Of a stretch of DNA of 64,000 bases, positions 24,863-33,000 are shown piece after piece. The DNA is taken from NCBI GenBank assembly GCA_002327925.1, contig DCVA01000022.1, positions 53,927 to 117,926 of the forward strand. Reading direction: 5' to 3'. The notes under the pieces were generated by a model. It was not told the origin of the DNA. It made no database searches and saw nothing but the letters and a program-made list of their open reading frames with translations. Source of the stretch: Anaerolineales bacterium UBA2200 (GTDB lineage: Bacteria > Chloroflexota > Anaerolineae > UBA2200). Both the position numbers and the translations under genes were made by a program. Position 1 is the stretch's first letter; every line of letters starts with the position of its first letter.

Positions 24863-26227
24863 GTGCCCAAGACCAGAACCCAGTTCATTTGCCAGCAGTG
24901 CGGCTATGCTTCGGCGCGCTGGGCAGGCCGTTGCCCTGAGTGTGGCCAGTGGAACACGCTGGTCGAAACGTTCGAAGAACGTACCCAACCGGGCTCCTCG
25001 CGACAGCCAACCCAGTCCGTCCCCCAGTCGATTGCCTCTGTGCCAGTTGAAGGGTTTTCACGCATCCCTGTGCCGGTGGAAGAGTTCAATCGCGCGCTGG
25101 GCGGAGGAATTGTCCCTGGCTCGGTGGTTCTGATTGGCGGCGATCCGGGCATTGGCAAGTCTACTCTCCTCCTGCAAGTCTCGGCTCTGCTGGCAACGAG
25201 CGGCAAAACCACGCTCTATGTGTCGGGCGAGGAATCTGCGCAGCAGGTCAAGATGCGAGCGGACCGGCTTGGGATCGCGGCGGAGAAACTGCTCGTTCTC
25301 TCAGAGACCAACCTCAGTCAGATCCTCAGTCAAATCGAGGGTCTGGAGCCCCATCTGGTCGTAGTCGATTCGATCCAGTCTGTATACCTCGATGACCTGG
25401 AGTCCTCCGCGGGGAGCATCGGGCAGGTGCGCGAGTGTGCCGCCGCCCTGTTGCGCCTGGCCAAAAGCCGCAATATCCCCATGTTCATCGTCGGGCATGT
25501 CACCAAAGAGGGAGCCATCGCCGGACCGCGAGTGCTGGAGCATATGGTGGACACGGTGCTCTACCTCGAGGGGGAGCGATTCCACGCCTACCGGCTGCTG
25601 CGCAGCGTTAAGAATCGCTTCGGGTCGACGGATGAAGTGGGCGTGTTCGAGATGCAGGAAGGCGGCCTGGTTGAGGTCAGCAATCCCTCTCAGGCCTTTC
25701 TATCGGAGCGGCTGGCCTCCGCTACCGGCTCTGCCGTGGCAGTCACCATGGAGGGAACTCGGCCTCTGCTGGTTGAGATTCAGGCCCTGACGACGCCCAC
25801 CGCTTTTGGTCTGCCTCGTCGAACCGCGAATGGGATCGACGTGAATCGTACCCTTCTGCTCGTTGCCGTCCTCAGCAAACGCGTGGGCTTCAAGCTCGCA
25901 ACGCAGGATGTCTTTGTCAACGTGGTTGGTGGGATGCGTATCAACGAGCCAGCGGCTGACCTGGCTGTGGCTGTGGCAATTGCCTCCAGCTACCGGGATG
26001 TGCCTGTTCCTGAGGACTGCGTACTGGTGGGCGAGATCGGGCTGTCTGGCGAGTTGCGTTCCGTCGGGCAGGCGGAGCGTCGATTGAACGAGGCCGCCAA
26101 GCTAGGATTCCGACGCTGCATCGTGCCCCGGACTCTGAAGCTGGCCAGGCCAGACACGTTGAAGGGCATTGCGGTGGAGCGTGCTCGTTCTATTGGAGAC
26201 GCGTTAGAGCTGGCACTGCACGCCTAG
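24863..26227 (+). CDS. radA: DNA repair protein RadA
   Basis: RadA (Sms) is a RecA-like motor that helps process recombination intermediates. The 454-residue protein has an N-terminal C4 zinc finger (Cys10, 13, 24 and 27), a RecA-like core with Walker A GGDPGIGKST near 93-102, the RadA-specific KNRFGSTDEVG motif near 249-259, and a C-terminal Lon-protease-like domain (VNVVGGMRINEPAADLAVAVA, ending GFRRCIVPR). The GTG start lies 11 bases after the clpC stop, and clpC-radA linkage is common in bacteria. Transcription ends at a strong hairpin about 130 bases downstream. Confidence 0.95.
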   Translation: MPKTRTQFICQQCGYASARWAGRCPECGQWNTLVETFEERTQPGSSRQPTQSVPQSIASVPVEGFSRIPVPVEEFNRALGGGIVPGSVVLIGGDPGIGKSTLLLQVSALLATSGKTTLYVSGEESAQQVKMRADRLGIAAEKLLVLSETNLSQILSQIEGLEPHLVVVDSIQSVYLDDLESSAGSIGQVRECAAALLRLAKSRNIPMFIVGHVTKEGAIAGPRVLEHMVDTVLYLEGERFHAYRLLRSVKNRFGSTDEVGVFEMQEGGLVEVSNPSQAFLSERLASATGSAVAVTMEGTRPLLVEIQALTTPTAFGLPRRTANGIDVNRTLLLVAVLSKRVGFKLATQDVFVNVVGGMRINEPAADLAVAVAIASSYRDVPVPEDCVLVGEIGLSGELRSVGQAERRLNEAAKLGFRRCIVPRTLKLARPDTLKGIAVERARSIGDALELALHA

Positions 26228-26360
26228 CCAGGACGGCTGGTCCGGGGCGGACAGCACGAGACCCCGGGCAAATGCAGAGGGAAGGGCGTCCTCTTCAAGG
26301 GTCTGGCGGTGCCGGGACGCCATGAGTTGGCGGGGTGAGCCGGCATGAGTAGAATGGACA
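26228..26360. other. Non-coding stretch after radA
   Basis: I see no convincing coding frame, repeat or RNA structure here. The sequence simply leads from the radA stop to the terminator hairpin. The wider gene-free interval 26228-26606 is otherwise filled by the terminator, tRNA-Glu and its promoter. Confidence 0.5.
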
Positions 26361-26398
26361 AAAGGTGGCCTCGGGGATGCGGTCCCGAGGCCACCTTT
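26361..26398. terminator. Perfect 15-bp bidirectional terminator hairpin
   Basis: AAAGGTGGCCTCGGG and CCCGAGGCCACCTTT pair perfectly around an 8-base loop. The A-rich and T-rich ends give short U tracts on both strands. It lies between the convergent radA and tRNA-Glu transcripts and probably ends both. Confidence 0.88.
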
Positions 26399-26447
26399 GC
26401 TTATGATCGTCATGCTGGTGTGTGAGGTCGAACGAAGACGTGGCCAG

Positions 26448-26520
26448 TGCCCCCAGGGGAATTCGAATCCCCGTCGCAGCCTTGAAAGGGCTGTGTCCTG
26501 GGCCACTAGACGATGGGGGC
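26448..26520 (-). tRNA. tRNA-Glu (anticodon TTC)
   Basis: On the minus strand a 73-base cloverleaf starts GCCCCCA and ends TGGGGGC plus discriminator A, giving a 7-bp acceptor stem. The D arm includes TCTAGTGGCC, the anticodon arm is CAGCC-CTTTCAA-GGCTG (anticodon at 26484-26486), and the T arm is CGGGG-ATTCGAA-TCCCC-like with the usual TTCGAAT. The CCA end is not encoded. A consensus promoter lies just upstream. Confidence 0.96.
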
Positions 26521-26530
26521 AAGTGGGGAG

Positions 26531-26559
26531 ATTGTAGCCAAGATTCCGTGGCAGGTCAA
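26531..26559 (-). promoter_or_regulatory. Consensus promoter of tRNA-Glu
   Basis: The minus strand has TTGACC (26559-26554) and TACAAT (26536-26531) separated by 17 bases. The -10 box ends 10 bases before the mature tRNA 5' end, so the leader is only a few bases. Confidence 0.85.
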
Positions 26560-26606
26560 ACTGACGGCCATTGAACCGAACTCTTCTGCGCAGAGTGTAT
26601 GAGTAG

Positions 26607-28847
26607 ATGCACGACGACAGGAAGACCCCGGCCCTGAAAAGCACGCCCAGACAAACCAGCGAGTCCCGGTTCTCGGTAATTTCGCTCGTCTCCGTCATGG
26701 TGTCTATCTTCGCGGTGACCCTGGCCATGGCGTGGGCAGAGGCTCGATGGCAGGTGCCTGCCGGGGGTTATGTGCGGGTCTGGCCGGCGGGCAACTTGGA
26801 TGCCCTTGAGATGGTCTGGCAACTGAACCGCCTGGATGGCGTGCGCGAGACTGTGGCGGTTTTTCGAGGCAGCCTGCTTCCCGAGGAATACTCCGTCACC
26901 GGCTGGGCGACGGTCTCTTTCGTGGCTAACGGCACAGGTGCGGCGTCGCTGGCCTTCCTCCCTCCCGACCCAACCCTGACCCTGTGGAAGGGCCGCGTAC
27001 CTCAGGATCAGAGTCTGGACGAAGCTCTGCTGGCCTACGAGCTCGCCCGGTCGCTCGGCCTGGGGATTGGGGATACTCTGCTCATTCGTGGTTTCCCTTT
27101 TTCGGTCGTGGGCATCTGGGGACCCAGCGGTCACCTGTCCGGCGATTGGGTGCAGATCTCGGCCGCCGCGGCCGAATTGGTGGATCCCTCCTCAACCCGG
27201 TCGGCGAGCTACTGGCTGGTCATTCCCTCAAACAACGGCGAGGCCTGGTCAATCGCGTCACGCATTCGCCAGCGTTGGCTGGACGTAGAGGTGACCTCTC
27301 CTCGCCGGGAGATGGAGTCCGCCCGGCGTGAGCGAATCGTGCTGCTCGCGACGGTGCTGGTGGCAATGATGCTGGCTTTGCTGCTGGGTGTTCCGGCTTG
27401 CCAGTCGGTTGTCGCTGGCAGTTCAACGCAGGGTGCAGGGCTAGTCCTGGCTGCCGCGACAGGGGGCATTGTCCTGGGCTGGGCCGTGACTACCTTCGCC
27501 AACCTGTACAGTCGAGTCACCCTGGGGCTGACCCCGTTCAGTGTCACGCCAGGAGTGGTATTTGGGGCCCTCCTGGTGGCGGCCGCGATCTATCTGCCCG
27601 GCAGGCTATTGGCGGCAAAGCGTTTAAACCTCCGCCCCGTGTTCACCGCCGTGCTGCTCTGTCTGTGTGCCGCGGTGGTCATGGTTGCAGGGTCCCTGCG
27701 TGAATCGCTGAACCTGACGCTCTCCACCGCACGACGGGTGGCGAGTGATTGGGTCTATCTGGAAGGTGCCCCTGTAACGGAGAGCCTGTTGCAGAGTGTC
27801 TATCGACTTCCCGGAGTTCGTGGGTACACTCTGGAGGCGTACGGCGGGCCGGCGCTGGAAGACGATGAGAGATGGCAGCAAGTTCCTGCTGGGGGCGTGC
27901 TCTACGGCATCGAGCTCGTTGGTGGAGAGGGGAGTCTGAGCCTACCACTCCAGGGGAGATACCTGGATGGGGGCAGCCTCAATAGCGCGAGCACAGATCA
28001 GGCCGTGATTGGCTTTGACCTGGCGCGGGAGCGAGGATTGGTGGTGGGGGATACCATGGTTGCCAGAGGGGTTCCCCTGCAGGTCGTGGGTATCCGAGAC
28101 CGCTTGCTCTCGTTTCCGGATACTGATGCGAATCGGCGCATCTACGTTTCGCTGGAGACGCTTGGCCGCATATTGCAACGGCGCGATGTGTCGGAGGAAA
28201 TGACTCTGCTCATTCCCCCGGCTGAGACGGAAGAGCTGAAAGCCGTATTTCTGCAGGAGATTGGCGTCCGCCTGCGGGTGGGACAGGTAGTCACAATCGA
28301 CAACCGGCTGGCCGAACTTGTGGTGAGGTATCCTGCGGCCTGGACGTTGACCCGGGCAAGCTCCAGCGACGCGGTCCGGCATGCACAGAGCGTGTACGAT
28401 GGCCTCCTGGTTCTGGTTGGGCTGCTGTCCTTTGTCTTCACGTCCCTGTCCGTGAGCATAACCTGGACGGATCGCATGGACGCCGATGGCGAACGCATCG
28501 GGCTGCTGAAGGCCCTGGGATTCACGGAAGGCATGCTGCTGGGCGGGTACCTGCAAAGCGTCATGGCCCTTGGTGCAGTCGCCGGACTGAGTGGGGGAAT
28601 CATCGGCAAGCTTGCTTGCGACCTGCTGAACGGCGTGGGCCATGAGGGGGCTGTGGAGCTGACCTCCACACCCCAACTGGCTGCGGCCGTGTTCCTTTCG
28701 ATGGTCTTTGTCTCACTCGGGGCTGCGGTTGGGCCTGTAGCGGGCGCAGTGCGCAAGGACGCGACTCAGGTGCTGTATGCGCCCGTGCGCTTGCCCATGT
28801 TCGAGCCACTGTCCTCTACGGAAGTCATGTCTGGAGGTCGTTCATAA
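26607..28847 (+). CDS. FtsX-like ABC transporter permease
   Basis: This 746-residue membrane protein has an N-terminal helix (about 25-45), a large extracytoplasmic domain, helices at about 237-365, a second extracytoplasmic domain (about 370-590) and three C-terminal helices (about 600-720). The last region, with LLKALGFTEGMLLGGYLQSV and a cluster of hydrophobic helices, matches FtsX/MacB permease domains. It carries no ATPase. Its stop overlaps the adaptor start by one base (TAATGA). With the HlyD-type adaptor it resembles a MacAB or LolCDE-type extrusion system, but the usual ATPase partner is replaced by a degenerate domain in the third gene. Substrate unknown. Confidence 0.8.
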   Translation: MHDDRKTPALKSTPRQTSESRFSVISLVSVMVSIFAVTLAMAWAEARWQVPAGGYVRVWPAGNLDALEMVWQLNRLDGVRETVAVFRGSLLPEEYSVTGWATVSFVANGTGAASLAFLPPDPTLTLWKGRVPQDQSLDEALLAYELARSLGLGIGDTLLIRGFPFSVVGIWGPSGHLSGDWVQISAAAAELVDPSSTRSASYWLVIPSNNGEAWSIASRIRQRWLDVEVTSPRREMESARRERIVLLATVLVAMMLALLLGVPACQSVVAGSSTQGAGLVLAAATGGIVLGWAVTTFANLYSRVTLGLTPFSVTPGVVFGALLVAAAIYLPGRLLAAKRLNLRPVFTAVLLCLCAAVVMVAGSLRESLNLTLSTARRVASDWVYLEGAPVTESLLQSVYRLPGVRGYTLEAYGGPALEDDERWQQVPAGGVLYGIELVGGEGSLSLPLQGRYLDGGSLNSASTDQAVIGFDLARERGLVVGDTMVARGVPLQVVGIRDRLLSFPDTDANRRIYVSLETLGRILQRRDVSEEMTLLIPPAETEELKAVFLQEIGVRLRVGQVVTIDNRLAELVVRYPAAWTLTRASSSDAVRHAQSVYDGLLVLVGLLSFVFTSLSVSITWTDRMDADGERIGLLKALGFTEGMLLGGYLQSVMALGAVAGLSGGIIGKLACDLLNGVGHEGAVELTSTPQLAAAVFLSMVFVSLGAAVGPVAGAVRKDATQVLYAPVRLPMFEPLSSTEVMSGGRS

Positions 28848-30028
28848 TGAAGAAAGCGATCATAACCCTGTTTGTCCTTGTGGCACTTGCGGTGCTCGCC
28901 GCATCAGTGGGACCGCGGCTGCTAAACCGAACGGCGCAAGAGGAGGCCCCGACCAGCCTGGTGCAGGCCACAGACCAGACTGGTCAGACCTACGTGACCG
29001 TCCAGGGGACCATCATGCCGGCCCGGTGGATGCAATTGAGCTTTCCCCTCGGGGGCTATCTGACCGACGTCGGGGTTTCCGTGGGAATCACGGTAACGGC
29101 CGGTCAGACGCTGGCCACGCTCAGCACAGCCGAGCTGGAGTTGGACGTGCAGCTTGCTGAGAGTGCGCTGGCAGCTCGCGAGGCGAACCTGAGTCAGCTG
29201 CAGAATGGCCCGACATCGATGGAGCTTGAGGTATTGGAGGCCAGCTATGAGGCCACGGTCGCCGCTTATGAGAAGCTGAAGGAGGGGCCAACCTCTTCCG
29301 AGAGGTCTATTGCCGAGGCCGACCTGAAGATCGCGGAGCGGGAGGTGGAGCAGGCTCAAGCCGCTTACGATGCTGTCCGTGGTCGTCCCGATCTCGGGTC
29401 GCGGCCTGAGGCAATGCAGCTGGAGCGCGCAACGCTTGAGTACCAGCGGGCAAAAGCGAGCTATGAGCTGGCGATGGCAGGGCCAGACAGGGCGGCGCTC
29501 AAGGGAGCGCTCAGCCAGGTCGTCTCTGCCAAGTACCAGCTTGAGAAAGCGCGGTCCGGAACGGATCTGAGTACGCTGCGGTCGGCAGAAGCGGCGGTCA
29601 TGCAGGCCAGAGCTGACCTATCGCGTTCGCAAACCGCCCTGAACCAGGCGGTACTCAAAGCACCCTTTGATGGCGTGATTACCTCCGTGACCAAGGTTGA
29701 GACAGGAGACCTGATTAGTGCAGGGCAAGCGATCCTGACCATTGCTGATCTGAGCCAGCTCCAGGTCGAGATTAAAGACCTCGACGAGTGGGGGGCAGCA
29801 AACGTCACTCGAAATCAGAGCGTGGACCTGGTAGTCACGGCTCTGAATAATCTCGCGCCGCGCGGACGCCTGGCCTACATAGCCCAGGAGCCAACCATCA
29901 GTGCCAATGGCGTTGCGACGTATCTAGCCATCGTTACCCTCGATACCCAGGAGCCCGGGCTGCTGTGGGGCATGACCGTGAGGGCCAAGCTGTACCTGCC
30001 CGTTGCCAAGCGCGCGGGATTCCGCTAA
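28847..30028 (+). CDS. HlyD/MacA-type efflux adaptor protein
   Basis: This 393-residue protein starts with a signal-anchor helix (about 3-24). It then has a barrel-sandwich/lipoyl half-motif (ARWMQLSFPLGGYLTDVGVS), a long alanine-rich coiled-coil hairpin (about 95-265, with repeated ESALAAREANL and EADLKIAEREVEQAQAAY) and the second lipoyl half (KAPFDGVITSVTKVETGDLISAGQAI near 277-300). A beta-barrel domain follows. This is the order of HlyD/MacA membrane-fusion proteins. In a lineage likely lacking a Gram-negative outer membrane, it would act at the cell surface as an adaptor for the FtsX-type permease just upstream. Confidence 0.85.
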   Translation: MKKAIITLFVLVALAVLAASVGPRLLNRTAQEEAPTSLVQATDQTGQTYVTVQGTIMPARWMQLSFPLGGYLTDVGVSVGITVTAGQTLATLSTAELELDVQLAESALAAREANLSQLQNGPTSMELEVLEASYEATVAAYEKLKEGPTSSERSIAEADLKIAEREVEQAQAAYDAVRGRPDLGSRPEAMQLERATLEYQRAKASYELAMAGPDRAALKGALSQVVSAKYQLEKARSGTDLSTLRSAEAAVMQARADLSRSQTALNQAVLKAPFDGVITSVTKVETGDLISAGQAILTIADLSQLQVEIKDLDEWGAANVTRNQSVDLVVTALNNLAPRGRLAYIAQEPTISANGVATYLAIVTLDTQEPGLLWGMTVRAKLYLPVAKRAGFR

Positions 30029-30050
30029 TCTTCTCCATTCGATTGTGACC

Positions 30051-33000
30051 ATGGCATCCCAGACATACGCTCTCGAAGCCTACTCTCTGACCAGGAGTCG
30101 TCGCACCGCAGCCGACGAGGCCTGTGTTTGGCGCAGCCCGGATATTGTGGTTCGCTCGGGCGAATTTGCCGCGCTTCTGGCGGAGCAAGCCTCTGACGAG
30201 CAGGTGGTGCTGGGTGTGCTATCAGGGCTGCTCGACCCAACCGGCGGCGTGATACGGATCGCTGGCCAGTCGGTCGAGGAGATGGACCGCCCGGATCGGG
30301 CGGCGTTCAGAGCAAGGAGGGTGGGTTTCCTCTTTCGATCCGCCAGATTGCTCGCTGACGTTACCGTTCTGCAGAATGTGCTGCTGCCCTCCGCCTTTAA
30401 CGGCAAGACCCGGTCCGAGAACAAAGCAAGAGCCCTGCAGCTCTTGATGCGGCTTGGCCTCCAGGAGATGACTGGCAAGAAACCTGGCCATCTGTCGGCC
30501 CTTCAAGCCCAGCAGGTGTCGCTGGCCCGGGCGCTTCTGAATCAGCCGGTGCTGGTTCTGGCGGATGAGCCAACTGACGAGTTGTCCGCCCAGGACGCTA
30601 ACGTATTTCTGAAACAACTACGGGATATCTGCAGCGAAGAAGGAGTCGCCATTCTGCTGGGCACCACCAGGCCAGAATGGGCCAGCCAGGCAGATGCTAC
30701 AATCCCTCTGCCCGCTCATGGCGGAATCGAGTACGTGAGCACGGGCGATGAGTTGACCCGCGAGGACTTGCTGTCCGATATCTACGATACGGACCTGGCG
30801 CCCATGCTGCGTCCGGTAGCCCCCCTGCTCGACCTGGTGGTCAAGCCTCTCTTGTACACCGGTGTCGTGGCTGTGGTGATTGTGTTTCTGACCTTCTTCA
30901 GTCTGAGGATGGCCAGGGCAGGGCGTTCCGGTGTCAACGTCAACCTCGTTAGAGGGGCTGGGGAAGCCCTCGACCAATCCGCCGAGTATCTGAAAAACCT
31001 GCTGCATGGCGAGCTGGGGTCCTATCCGCCGACGGCGTACTACTACTACTGGTCGCAGCCGGACAAGCAGGTCGCGGATGAAGTGGCACGTACTCTTCCG
31101 CGCAGTCTTGCCCTGCTGTTGCTCTCCATGGTGCTCGGGGCTGTGATCGGCGTTCCATTGGGGCTCGCAGCCGCAGTGGTTCGACATCGCCGCTACTCGC
31201 TGGTGTTTCTGGTGATGGCGATCATCGGAGTCTCCACTCCCAGTTTCTTTCTTGCGTTGCTTCTGCAGATCCTCGAGATCAACATTTACAAGCGCACGGG
31301 GGTGGCCCTCGTCCCGGTCGGAGGCTTTGGCTGGGACCGGCACATCATTCTGCCTGCCATGGTCCTGGCGGCGCGACCCATTGCACAGGTGGCGCGGGTG
31401 TCGTTCGTGGCCCTGGCGCAGATTCTGGATGCGGACTATGTGCGGACCGCGCGGGCCAAGGGTCTTACCGAATGGCAGGTCATTTCCGGTCATGCCCTGC
31501 GCAATGCCGGGGTGTCGATTCTCACGGCCCTGGGTGCTTCGATGCGCTTCTCCCTTTCAAGTCTGCCTGTAGTCGAGGCGATCTTCCAGTGGGGTGGGAT
31601 GGGAGCCCTGCTTCTGGATGCTGTGCGCAGCGGCAACGCCAACCTGGCTGCCACACTGACCCTGATCCTGGGTGTGTTTTTCGTTCTGATTCATGTTGTG
31701 CTGGACCACCTGTACCACTGGGTGGACCCGCGCCTGCGAGAGCAGAGGTCGGGTTTGCGCGTCGCGCGCAGCTGGGTGGATATGTTCAGCGTAGGCTGGG
31801 GAAGCCTGCAGAATGTGGCTGACCGAATCGGGGCAGCGCTGCCCTGGAAGACGGATGGTTCGGAGACGAGGATCAAGACCCGGCAGGCGCACAGCAGGCC
31901 TGTGTTGGCTCTTTCTGAAGAACAGCGCAGGCGGGACGCCAAGATCCGCGCGGAGCGCCGCAGGGCCTGGGTACAGAGCACCGCCGGCAGCCTGCCGTTT
32001 ATGCTAGGGACGGTCGTTCTGATCATCCTGCTAGTTATGGTTGTGGTGGGGCAGCGAATTGCCCCTCACAGCCCCTTCAGCCCGGTACCCAGCTACACGA
32101 ACGAGGCGGGACAGCTGGTTTTTGCCCCCTATCCGCCCTCCGAACGGTTTCCGCTGGGGTCAGATTCTCTGGGCAGGGACATTTGGACATTGCTGCTCTA
32201 TGGAGCGCGCCGCACTCTATCGCTGGCCTTTTTCGCTGTGGTGGCGCGGGTGCTTGTTGGCACCATCCTTGGAGCACTGTCCGGGTGGTTTCCGGACAGT
32301 CTCCTGGACAGGGCATTGATGGGCCTCAATCAGGTCATCGCCGCGTTCCCCTCTTTGCTGCTGGCGATGGTTCTCATATACGCGTTTGGCATCAGCCAGG
32401 GGCTGTGGGTCTTTGCTCTGGCCCTGTGCCTCACGGGGTGGGGTGAGGTCGCTCAGTCTGTGCGCGGCTATGTGATGAGTATCCGCGATCAGGATTATGT
32501 AGAGGGTGCTCAGGCAGTGGGCCTTGGGGATCTCCAGCTGCTGACGCGGCATGTCCTGCCCAACCTGGTACCGTCTCTGGTGGTCCTGGGTTGTCTGGAG
32601 ATGGGCGGGGTGCTGATGACCCTGGGTGAACTGGGATTCATCGGGGTGTTTATTGGTGGTGGCATGAGCGTGGCCACCGTGTCGGACACTGTTGCCACCT
32701 ACTTTGACATACCCGAGTGGGGAGTCATGCTGTCGACGAGCTGGCGGAGCTTTCGCAGCCAGCCCTGGATGACCTTCTACCCGGCGCTGGCCTTTACTTT
32801 GGCGATCCTCGGGTTCAACCTGTTTGGTGAGGGGTTGCGCCGCCTGACCGAGCGCCTCACCCTGACCATGCATCGCATCATCAACCGTTACACAATCGGA
32901 GCAGCTCTGGGGCTTGGAGCGTTGATGCTGCTGGCTGCGGAAGGAACGGGTAGCTGGGCGGAATTCAGCACGAGCGCCAATAGCTTCAGCGCTGACAGAG

